A DNA stretch of 64,000 nucleotides from Tupaia tana (Eukaryota > Chordata > Mammalia > Scandentia > Tupaiidae), in contig JAKSZU010000018.1 of NCBI GenBank assembly GCA_026018925.1, forward strand, positions 5,426,920 to 5,490,919, given 5' to 3'. Positions 56,018 through 64,000 of this stretch are shown one piece after another. The notes beneath the pieces are model-generated. The model was not told the DNA's origin and ran no database searches. It saw only the letters and a list, made by a program, of their open reading frames with translations. Numbering within the stretch: the stretch's first letter is position 1; the number at the start of each line of letters is the position of its first letter. The position numbers and the translations under genes were made by a program.

Positions 56018-56940
56018 CAAGCACAATTTTTAAAACGTTCTAATGGACTAAGTAATCTAGTATAAATAGTGAAAAGGAGGGTGCACTTTAGAATTGGGAG
56101 GGGGTAGGTCACAGAGAGAGCACTATCCCAGACCGCACCGCTTTAGCTGGGTTTGCTCGTGTGCTCTGGTATTTTAAACAATGGAGAATTCTGGGAAGCA
56201 CTAAATGATGGTAGTCCTTGAACTCCCTTTTCAGTGCAGCTGCTGATTACTACTTAGATGGACTCAGATGTCTCAAGACTCAGCAACCCTGATGATTAAA
56301 AGATTTCTAATGTCTTTGATAGCAATGCTATTTTTAAGATGAAAGAATTTTTGAGAAGACAGGAAGAGTAAAATAACTTAATGGGCAACTTTTTCCTTCT
56401 TTATATTTCTGGAGCAGTAAGCACGATTGTAAAATAATGGCTAAGTGGAATGCAAGGTAGGATTATATTTCAAGGGAGACTCAGAAGGAAGTCTTTGGGC
56501 AGTCGGGAGTAACTAGGAGAATTCTGGTAAGTATTCAACAACTAGATCTCCCAGAAATGCTGATGTTTAATAGTTGCCAGTTGCTATGGTGTAAATATTC
56601 CTAACATGGCTGATTTCAAGCTACTGATGTGACTGGGGAGAGAGATGCGGAATGAGCTCTCCTGAGTTGAGCACCTCCAGGATAGTACTGGGTATGCCAC
56701 TTCTTAGTTCTGGGTTAATTCGGCCAAGAACCTGCCTGGAATTTTGTAAGGCCAATATGGTTATGAACCACCCTGAGTCAAAGCAGAGCTTCCCTCTTCC
56801 ACAGAGTGACATTTTATAATGGGATAGGGTAACACTACCTGGGTTAAAACAGCCTGAGAAACCCTCTTACTGATGGAGAAAAATGGACTGCAACAGTTTG
56901 GGTTTACAGTAAGAGAAAATGCAATGAATCCTTGATTTGT
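56018..56940. other. Unique non-coding DNA
   Basis: No named repeat or gene recognised. Confidence 0.4.
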
Positions 56941-56944
56941 GACT

Positions 56945-57290
56945 GTGTGTTATTTAAATATTGCTTTTGATGTTTTAGCCAGAGTCCTAGCTCAAATGAT
57001 CAGAGATAATCCAGCCTTCTGACATAATTAGGGAGCTGCCGCTTTGCTAAGCTGGAGGATAATCAATTTGACCTTGAAAGTTTGTCTATACTACTACACT
57101 GATGTTCAGAGTACAGACGTGTCAGCCGCACTAGCGTCTCCCTCGACAGGCCAACATCCACTATAGATCTGTTCCAAGGGCAAAGGAGAGGCTGCAAGTT
57201 ATGACGGCCGGCAGGCCCCAGATGGCCACTATATCTGGGAGATGGCCTTTAGTTTATAGATTAGATGCTAACATTTAAATATCAAGGATT
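56945..57290. other. Candidate conserved enhancer-like element
   Basis: Repeat-free block with CTTCTGACATAATTAGGGAG, GGATAATCAATTTGACCTTG (homeodomain beside a TGACCTTG nuclear-receptor half-site), GTCAGCCGCACTAGCGTC and GTTATGACGGCCGGCAGG. Retained CpGs and clustered factor-like cores support constraint as inference. Confidence 0.42.
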
Positions 57291-57665
57291 TTCACTAAGT
57301 ATATGGATTTGGGACAGTACTGGGATTGGAGCCCAAGAGGGCAACACTCCATGGGTGATGAGGATGTTTTCATTACAGACAGAGCTTTGCTACCAGATGA
57401 CCACAGTCCATGCCCACCCTGCGTATCCTTAGCAACAAATACCATTTTCCTCTTATTATCCCAGTTGCGTTGTTTGCCTTGCACTCAACTTAAAAGTGAT
57501 TTTTTTTGGTTTGTATTTGACTTCATACAGATTTTTCTTAAACCCAGCCTCTTCCTTCATTTATATTACCTTCCTGGCCTCCCCAAGCATCCGAGTTTCT
57601 ATTTTTCATCTACAGACACTCATAGGAAGAGCCTACCTTGGATGCGTGGCAGATAAGTCATCTGT
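57291..57665. other. Unique non-coding DNA
   Basis: A 117-codon frame spans 57303-57656 but overlaps opposing frames and has no domain; not called. Confidence 0.35.
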
Positions 57666-57667
57666 AG

Positions 57668-57922
57668 GTTGGCCCCATAGTCTAGGGGTAAAGAAGCTGG
57701 ATCCCATATGGCAGACTGCATTTCCATGGGCTTGAAAAACACTCTGGGCACATATGCATGCATGCTCAGAATCCCAACAGGATGAAGAAATGGAGAAAAA
57801 AGGATTGTAGTGTGGCCATGCCCACTGAGGGAGGGCAGTTCTTTCTCTTTCTTTCTCTATTTCTCTTTTTCTGGCAAGCATATGCATCTTATAGAAATAA
57901 TAATTTTTAAAAAAAGGAAAAA
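57668..57922 (+). mobile_element. tRNA-headed SINE (long type, old)
   Basis: 'ggttggccccatagtctagg' head, degenerate box B, 'catgcatgctcagaatccca', CT zone and 'atcttatagaaataataatt' tail. Confidence 0.82.
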
Positions 57923-57924
57923 AG

Positions 57925-58645
57925 AAGTCCTTTGTATTACAGTGAAACTACAGCCATTAAAAAAAAAATCTCCAATGTTGCCTTCTTAAAACTGCTTCCA
58001 TATTTACTGTCTCCTAGATTCTGGGAAGCTGAGTCAGCCTGCTCCGTTACTCAAGTTAATATTTTTTTTCAGAGCGCCAGGCCCTTCCTTTTTAGTCCAC
58101 TGTTTAAAGCACAGCCATTTTAGGGTGATAAAGGTGACTTACTGTTGGTCTCTGGACTGGGAACTTCCCTTCCCCGAGCTTCATAGCACTATCAAACACC
58201 ACCTCTTTCTCTAACCTCTGAAACCTGCTACTCTCTGAAAGCAAACAAAAAAGGCCTATCTGTATACAAAGAGATTAAGTCACACACTCCTCCTATTAAC
58301 ATCACAGCATTACAGTGAGCTGTGGATAAGCCAGTTTCTTCTCTCCAACAACCAAATTTTTGTCAGGGTTTGAACTGAGAAGAAAGGAAACATCTGAGCT
58401 AAAATAGGTTGAAGCGGACATTACTTTTTTCTCATGTCTATTTGAATCTAGAAGTTCAATTACCTGAAATTTCATGAGTCAGTCCTTTGGATATTTTCAA
58501 CCCATGCTGGATTAATGCAACATTTCAAAGTTTATACTAATCCTACTGCTTTTTCAAAGTCTGATTCTCCTTATGGAAAAACAGCATACCTACCCCATAG
58601 TAAAATTTGAAAGAAACAGGATCACCTTTTAAAGTTATACAGTAT
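57925..58645. other. Unique non-coding DNA
   Basis: No repeat or gene recognised. Confidence 0.4.
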
Positions 58646-58646
58646 A

Positions 58647-58882
58647 GGGACCAGCAGGTGGTGTAGCAGTTGAGGCACTGCGCTCCCACATGGTGGTTTG
58701 AATCCCAGACCCGGTGGCCTGAAAATCACAATGGGCACATGTGCATGCATGCCCAGGATTCCAAGAAGAGAATAAAGAAGAAGGAATTGGGGAATGGCCA
58801 ACCCTCCTGGGGAGGTGACGTCTCATTTTCCCTTTCTCTCCAGTGAGCACACATGCCCTATGCCAAAAACCTTAAAAAATGT
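58647..58882 (+). mobile_element. tRNA-headed SINE (long type, older head)
   Basis: 'gggaccagcaggtggtgtag' head, box B GGTTTGAATCC, 'gcatgcatgcccaggattcc', short CT zone and 'gccctatgccaaaaacc'. CCAGCAGGTGGT at 58651-58662 is one base off the CTCF core. Confidence 0.9.
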
Positions 58883-58925
58883 GTGTGTGTGTGTCTGTGT
58901 GTGTGTGTATTTATGTGTATATATA
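58883..58925. repeat. (TG)n microsatellite
   Basis: Interrupted TG run grown from the SINE tail. Confidence 0.9.
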
Positions 58926-59184
58926 GTACAAAATATGATAAAGAGAGTGCCTTCTCACTAGGATGGAGAATACACTAGCATCTCCCCGGGTGACCAAACC
59001 ACAGGTGCAGACTTCCTTCCAAGAGCAAATAGGCTCTGCCGAGAAGCATGCATCGTGAAGGCCAGAGATCTCACCTGGCCACTGTACATGTTGGAGGGCC
59101 ACAGGCCGTCATCAAAGTGGAAGGTGTTGAGGTCCAGCCAAAGGCAGTAGGGAAGGTGCAGAGGAAGAGGGGAGGCTGGGCCCA

Positions 59185-59280
59185 GCTGGGGTTATCAATC
59201 ATTCGGGTTAGCCTGGGACCGTCCAGGTTTTAGCATGGAAGGTCCCATAGCCCAGGAAAGCCCACAGTCCCAGGTACCCT
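59185..59280 (-). mobile_element. Possible DNA transposon fragment
   Basis: 'ctgggaccgtccaggtttta' and 'ccacagtcccagg' resemble the palindromic GGGACAGTCCCGGGC-type ends of an old mammalian DNA element. Weak assignment. Confidence 0.35.
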
Positions 59281-59374
59281 GTTCCCAGCAGGAACTGATG
59301 GCACACTCACATGGAGACCTTGGAGGAGATTAAGTACAGGGACTCGCAAAGGCCAGATGTCTGTCTGTGCCTGT

Positions 59375-59830
59375 CTGTTTTGTAAATAAAGTTTTATCGG
59401 AACATAACTGTGTTAACGGTTTTACCTGCTGCCTATGTGGCTTTCACACTGGGACGGCAAAGTTGAATAGCTGTGACAGAGACTGCATGGCTTGAGAAGG
59501 AAAAAGAGACTTGATATCCGGCCCTTTTTTGTTGTTAGATAAAGATATTTTGCTATAGGGCATGTGCACTTGCCAGAGAGACAGAGAGAGAAAGTGAGAA
59601 GTCATCCCTGGGGGGATGGCCACACCACAATCCCGTCTTCTCCATTCTCCTCTCGTGACTTGCACTGGTGTAAATTTCACATGCACACATGTTCTGGCAT
59701 GAATTTCAAGCTGCCAGGTCCAGGACTTGAACCATGGCTGGCCATGTGGGAGTCCAGAGCCTTAACAACCACGCTATTGCTAGCCCCATTATCTGGTCCT
59801 TTTAAGGAAAAAAATTCGCAGATTCCTGGA
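59375..59830 (+). mobile_element. hAT-Charlie-type element, split by a SINE
   Basis: Left part 'tgtaaataaagttttatcgg', 'ctgctgcctatgtggctttc' and 'agctgtgacagagactgcat'; right part 'ctggtccttttaaggaaaaa' and 'cagattcctgg'. The order matches the mammalian hAT element whose ends read CAGGGGTCGGCAAAC. SINE insertion at 59528-59789. Confidence 0.82.
59528..59789 (-). mobile_element. tRNA-headed SINE nested in hAT element
   Basis: Reverse copy with T-rich tail, 'gctatagggcatgtgcactt', 'ctgccaggtccaggacttga' and head 'ccttaacaaccacgctattg'. Imperfect target duplication TATCCGGCCCTTT / TATCTGGTCCTTT (59515-59527, 59790-59802). Confidence 0.9.
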
Positions 59831-60155
59831 CTAAACCTACTGGAAGCCCAAGGGCAGGAGCCCTCCATATAGGGCCCAGGGCAAGAAGGGCCAAGGAAGC
59901 AGCCTGCAGTGTTTTCCATGATGTAAGTCCCAGAACTGAGAGCTATTGGGAGAATGGAGGCCAAAAAGTGGAAAACAGGCCTCCACGATTACCCTGAGCA
60001 TAAACAAAACTAGGAGCTTCTTAAGCAGCCTTCCGTGAAGCAGCCCTTTTTGAATTAGGCTCACGCAGAGAAGGTGCAATTGCAGAAAGACAAGATTGGA
60101 AAAGCCTAGAGGCACTGAGCAACTTTACAATTTTATTCTGGAATGTTCTGAAACA
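59831..60155. other. Unique non-coding DNA
   Basis: No repeat recognised. Confidence 0.35.
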
Positions 60156-60406
60156 GTTCCAAAACACAGTGGTTAAGTGGTGTGCTGAGGGAGCTGAATC
60201 CTACATGGCCAACGACAGTTTGAATCCTGGTTTGGCAGCTTGGAGAACACACTGGACACACGTGCACATGCCAGGAGCCTGCTGGGATGGAGGATGTCAG
60301 AGAGAAGGATTGCAAGCCACCAGGCTCCATTGAGGGGTGCTTTTTCTCCCTCTCCCTCTCCCTCTCTCTCTCTAAGCACGCACACACATCCTATGGCATT
60401 ATAAAT
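60156..60406 (+). mobile_element. tRNA-headed SINE (long type, old)
   Basis: 'gtgctgagggagctgaatcc', 'acagtttgaatcctggtttg', CT-rich zone and 'acacatcctatggcattata'. Immediately followed by another SINE. Confidence 0.82.
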
Positions 60407-60415
60407 AGTTTCTCT

Positions 60416-60661
60416 GGGACAAGCAGATGGCATTGCTGGATTCCCACATGGCCAACGCAGTTCGAGCTCCAGACCTGGTGGCTTTAAAATCATGCTGGGA
60501 ATGTTTGCGACCAAGATCCCGAGAGGAGAATGGAAAAGATGGGATTGCATAGCGGCCATCACCCCTGAGGGGTGATTTTTCACTTTCCCTCTCACTGTTT
60601 GCCTGCCTGCCTCTCCCTCCAACAAGCACATGTGCCCTAAGGCAAAACCTCTTAAAAAAAA
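60416..60661 (+). mobile_element. tRNA-headed SINE (long type, short head)
   Basis: 'gggacaagcagatggcattg' with about 10 bp of box A missing, then box B CAGTTCGAGCTCC, middle and CT zone. Target duplication AGTTTCTC (60407-60414, 60662-60669). Confidence 0.9.
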
Positions 60662-60669
60662 AGTTTCTC

Positions 60670-61635
60670 AACATCCAAAGAGAATAATGAATAGAAAGAG
60701 CATAGAGGTTTTGTTTATCTTTTGGCGTAGAGTGTGATGAAATATACCGTAATAATTCCCAATATCCATGAGACAAATACTTGGTGAGCTCCCACGGCCT
60801 GCCCTTCCCTGTACTCGCCACTCGCAGTCGCAGTAAACAGGGAAGGTGTTTTTCTGCCTGAGACATCCATCTTCCTTCTAGCAGAAGGAATACCAATGAA
60901 CAAGTTAGAAGTACAAAGAATATATCCAGAGAGTGATAATTCTATAAGGGGATTAGAACTTGGGATATTAGATGGGGTGGGCAAAGCATTTTCAAAGAGG
61001 AGAATGATGAGTACTGACTTGATCATGGCCACCTGGGAAGCATATCTGAGGCAGCAGCAGCAAGCACTCAGGTGGGGTTTTGCTGCAGAGACACACTGAG
61101 TGCTGGGAGTGAGGCCAGCATGGCTGGAGGGTAGCACCCTGGACAAGGCCAGAGGGTTAGGAGAGGCCTTCTGGCCTATGCTGCTGAGAGGTAAGAGCTA
61201 TGAACACCACAGCAGATGGGGAACACAGCCTTAGAAAGGTCTGCTTGCAAGGTTCCCTCAGCCCGCACCTGGGAACTTGGATTTGGGGAGCATTCCACCA
61301 CCCTAACTGATAAGAGTGACTCGATGTGCTCAGTGTTCGTACCAACCACGTGGTTTATGCTCAACACCTGCTCTTCTCTGGCAGTCAGGAATTTTGCTAA
61401 TGCAAGGCAGAGGGTACCTGTGTGACTAGTCCCCCCACAAAACCCTGGGTGCTGAGTCTCAGGTGAGGTTCTCTGGTCAAGAACATTTCACACGTGCTGT
61501 CACCATTTGTTGCTGGTATTAACTGCAACCCATGTGCCTCCTTGGGGAGAGCACCCACAGACCCCTGTACCTGGTCGCCCCTGTCTTTGGGTTCCTGCAC
61601 GCTTGCCCTGTAGCAAATTTTGGCCCCCATGAATC
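60670..61635. other. Unique DNA with possible L2 remnant
   Basis: 60765-60860 (tacttggtgagctcccacgg then agtaaacagggaagg) has L2 3' flavour on the minus strand; the rest is unassigned. Overlapping minus-strand frames of up to 165 codons (60399-61146) partly lie in SINE DNA and are not called. Confidence 0.4.
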
Positions 61636-61641
61636 CATCTA

Positions 61642-61723
61642 TTAGGTTGTCGGGAAAGTCATGGCGTATTTTTGAATGTTTTTCTATGCAAAAATGTGTC
61701 ATGACTTTCTGACGACACAATCT
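61642..61723. mobile_element. mariner-type MITE, about 82 bp
   Basis: Left end TTAGGTTGTCGGGAAAGTCA; the reverse complement of the right end reads AGATTGTGTCGTCAGAAAGT then CATGAC, pairing over about 35 bp. Size, TTAGGTTG start and organisation match MADE1-like mariner derivatives, but the ends differ from human MADE1. Paralogous to 19897-19980. Confidence 0.82.
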
Positions 61724-61834
61724 ATGCTGAATGCCATGAGTCCCTCTGGGACCACGGAAGGGTGGTCTTGGAAACCCCTGACACAAAGGGCAAATCTATA
61801 TATTGCATATCTATTTTATTATAGAAACCAGAGG

Positions 61835-61930
61835 AAGCACTTTACATGGGCTTTTCTGATGACCCAGTAATTCTCATCATGAGTTCCTGAGGTAGGCAAC
61901 TTCTCCCCATCCTCAGCACCTCTTTCTAGA
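61835..61930 (-). mobile_element. MIR fragment
   Basis: 'gaagcactttacatgggctt', 'gagttcctgaggtaggcaac' and 'ctccccatcctcagcacctc': reverse MIR 3' part. Confidence 0.6.
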
Positions 61931-62079
61931 AGAACCGATCTCAGTGCCTCACTTGAGGTCTCCCTGCTGAGCCTGATGGACAGTTCAGGTCGACTAATTC
62001 CCAATCCTATGAATCACACGCTGGGTTCATCCACAGTGATCCCACAGACCCCAGGAAATGCAGGGGTATTTTTACATAT

Positions 62080-62330
62080 TTGTTTGACTCTCCCCCAACG
62101 GGTTGCCCATTTAAGACTTTAATCTATTTTATCATGAGATGCTTCAGCAAAGCTCATTCAAGCTCCACCTCTTAATCTTGATAGTGAATTTGAGCCTCTG
62201 TTATAAGAAAGACTATTAAGATTTGGCAATAAGATTCTTCAAGTGTGATAAATATCCCTTTAAAGGGATTGCACAGCCATTGACTGAATAACTCTGTCCT
62301 AAAAATGAAAGTCACACTTGGAGAATGGAA
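62080..62330. other. Candidate conserved non-coding element
   Basis: AT-rich repeat-free block with AAGACTTTAATCTATTTTAT, ACCTCTTAATCTTGATAG, GATTTGGCAATAAGATTC and CTTTAAAGGGATTGC. K50 homeodomain-type TAATC cores recur. Inference only. Confidence 0.35.
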
Positions 62331-62797
62331 GGGTGGGTTATGAAAATGCAAATTAGAATGACTTTATTGGCTGAGATGAATTCAGTTCATCTTGTCATAA
62401 AGAAGTATGAGCTGGGTAGGCCCCTCCTGAGCTGAGCCAGGGGTGGTACAGAATGCAGGCACACAGCATGAGCGGTCTCATAAAGGCCCGTGATGTCTGC
62501 TGTTCTAAGACAGCAGTGGAAAATGTCAAGATGCCGTTGAACTTGTTTGTGTGCTTTTGGAAAATAAAGATCTCTTTCGGCAAGACCTCTTTTCTCATCA
62601 ATATGTCCAAGGTGGTAAGAAATGCTATGCTGGTCCATATAATTTTAGGCACTAAACTCAGATAAACAACTTTTTACATTTTAATTTTTGTGTCATATTT
62701 TAATACTTACCACCCAGAGTAGGCAATATTGATTTTCTATTTATGATAATGATGAAAAAAATTTCCTTTCTAATACACTTATGCAACATAATAAATT
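62331..62797. other. Unique non-coding DNA
   Basis: No repeat or gene recognised. Confidence 0.35.
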
Positions 62798-62813
62798 AAT
62801 TTACATAAAAGTT

Positions 62814-63081
62814 GGGAACCAGCAGTTAGCGTAATGGCTATGTCGCTGGACTCCCACGTAGTCAACCGCGGTTCGCGTCCCAGACCTGGTGGCTTAAAAC
62901 TCATGCTGGGTGCATGTGTGTGCATGCCCAAGATCCCGAGAGGAGAATGGAGGAGAAGGGATTGCAGCGTGACCATCCCCCCTGGGGGGTGATTTCTCGC
63001 TTTCTGTCTCTATGTCTCTCTCTGTCTGTCTAGCTAGCGCACGCGCCCTATAGCGAAAAACCTCTCAAAAAAAAAAAAAAA
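62814..63081 (+). mobile_element. tRNA-headed SINE (long type, young)
   Basis: 'gggaaccagcagttagcgta' head, intact box A, box B GGTTCGCGTCC, middle and 'gccctatagcgaaaaacctc' end. 16-bp target duplication with one mismatch, AATTTACATAAAAGTT / AATTTACCTAAAAGTT (62798-62813, 63082-63097). It shares a GGTTCGCG box B and 'tctatgtctctctctgtctg' with the copy at 29236, marking a young sub-lineage. Confidence 0.97.
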
Positions 63082-63241
63082 AATTTACCTAAAAGTTAGT
63101 AATGGTTAAAGAGCCTAAAGTTCTACTTTAAATATATATATATGATTTAAGTTGGAGAAACTCTGAACCGGAACTAGACAACTTATCTAGGAAGATGTGT
63201 AGAAAGAGAAGTTTAACCAGAGATAGAAAGAGTGATATAAA

Positions 63242-63436
63242 GGGGCCAGCAGGTGGTGTGGTGGTTAAGGGCACTGGACTCCCACATTGCTGACCACGGT
63301 TCAAGTCCTGGAGCTGGTGGTTTGCTTTTTCACTTTCCCTCTCTCTCTGACCCTGTCCCTCTCTGGTCAAATTTAAATAAATAAATAAATAAATAAAGTT
63401 AAATAAAATAATTCTAAAGCACACTCTTTTTAAAAA
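63242..63436 (+). mobile_element. tRNA-headed SINE (short type), 16-bp TSD
   Basis: 'ggggccagcaggtggtgtgg' head, box B GGTTCAAGTCC, 'gtttgctttttcactttccc' CT zone, 'ctggtcaaatttaaataaat' and 'gttaaataaaataattctaa' tail. Perfect target duplication AGAAAGAGTGATATAA (63225-63240, 63437-63452) defines the exact element ends, including the 3' 'gcacactctttttaaaaa'. Confidence 0.96.
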
Positions 63437-63689
63437 AGAAAGAGTGATATAAGATAGAGTCAGTCCTATCAGTCAGAACTAGGAGAAAGAACTAGAAGAC
63501 AGTGAACCTATACTTATTACTTATTTACATATATAAATAAGTATACTTATATACTTATTTACATATTTAAAAATAATTCATATGTAATTTGACATTTACA
63601 AATAGTAGTTGCACATCTTTGTGGGATACTGTGTACTCTTTCAAAGCATGTATACAGTGTATAATAATCAAATCAAGGCAATAAACTCT

Positions 63690-64000
63690 ACAAAAGGAAT
63701 AGAATTGGAGACATCACACTATCTCACTTCAAAATAATTACAAAGCCTAAATAGTCAAAACATCATGGTGATGGCACAAAAACAGACACACAGATTAAAG
63801 GTCTAGAAAAGTGAACACGGAAATAAATCCCAAACAGTCAAATGATTTTTGATAAATGTCCCAAGATAATTCATGGGAGAAAAGACAGTCTCTTTACTCA
63901 ATGGTGCTGGGAAAATCAGGTATCCGTACACAGGAGAATGAAACTAGACCCCTATCTCTCACCACATACAAAAATTTACTAGAGGAAAACATAGGAGAAA
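63690..64000 (+). mobile_element. L1 LINE ORF2 fragment, runs off the window
   Basis: 'ttggagacatcacactatct', 'atggtgatggcacaaaaaca', 'caaatgatttttgataaatg', 'ggtgctgggaaaatcaggta' and 'tgaaactagacccctatctc' correspond to the C-terminal part of L1 ORF2 in correct order. Frame-disrupting differences are common, so it is an inactive remnant; the 3' end lies beyond the window. Confidence 0.92.

Noticed and set aside
60399-60896. 165-codon minus-strand frame
   Set aside because: Half of it is antisense SINE sequence.
61858-61875. Extra mariner MITE end (tctgatgacccag) near the element at 61642
   Set aside because: The surrounding sequence reads as a reverse MIR; the match is short and has no partner inverted repeat.
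1-64000. Prokaryotic defence system, phage or plasmid features
   Set aside because: The repeat content is clearly mammalian; there are no operons, Shine-Dalgarno-led genes or CRISPR-type arrays.

Overview
The window is mammalian nuclear DNA, from an intergenic or large-intron stretch. I find no exon, processed gene, rRNA, functional tRNA, CRISPR array or prokaryote-type operon in it. The longest open frames (about 160-183 codons) fall in SINE copies, dinucleotide repeats or CT-rich DNA and show no recognisable protein signature.

The organism is inferred from its repeats. At least 37 copies of one tRNA-headed SINE family lie here, about one per 1.7 kb, and there is no Alu or B1-like 7SL SINE. 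Old eutherian families are also present: MIR, L2, mammalian L1 3' ends, MER5-like and other hAT-Charlie pieces, and Tigger-like elements. A tRNA-derived SINE without 7SL SINEs fits the CYN elements known from the colugo (Dermoptera), so Galeopterus or a relative is my best guess at moderate confidence. The repeat structure supports this but does not prove it.

Layout. 1-5.2 kb: mostly unique DNA, one SINE and an L2 piece. 5.2-6.6 kb: L1 3' ends interleaved with two SINEs. 6.6-9.4 kb: unique DNA including an AT-rich block at 8.2-8.8 kb that may be a conserved non-coding element. 9.4-11.3 kb: four SINEs in two adjoining pairs. 11.3-24 kb: sparse SINEs, several MIRs, a MER5-like element split by a SINE, a mariner-type MITE, and enhancer-like blocks at 16.7-17.1 and 23.8-24.2 kb. 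24-33.5 kb: more SINEs and a three-layer nest at 28.8-29.6 kb (Tigger-type element holding a mariner-type MITE and a young SINE with a 19-bp target duplication). 33.5-46 kb: candidate conserved blocks, a SINE between unusually long 68-bp direct repeats at 36.3-36.6 kb, tandem SINEs at 38 kb, and a SINE-free stretch from 39 to 46.7 kb. 46-64 kb: SINEs, a MIR and a hAT element each split by a SINE, two fossil LTR fragments, two pairs of unclassified paralogous repeats, and an L1 ORF2-like fragment running off the right end.

The most informative biology is in the SINE family. It has at least two 3' architectures sharing one tRNA-like head. A younger head carries intact Pol III box A and box B. 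An older head contains a match to the CTCF core (CCAGCAGGTGGC or CCAGCAGATGGC), which the younger head has lost.
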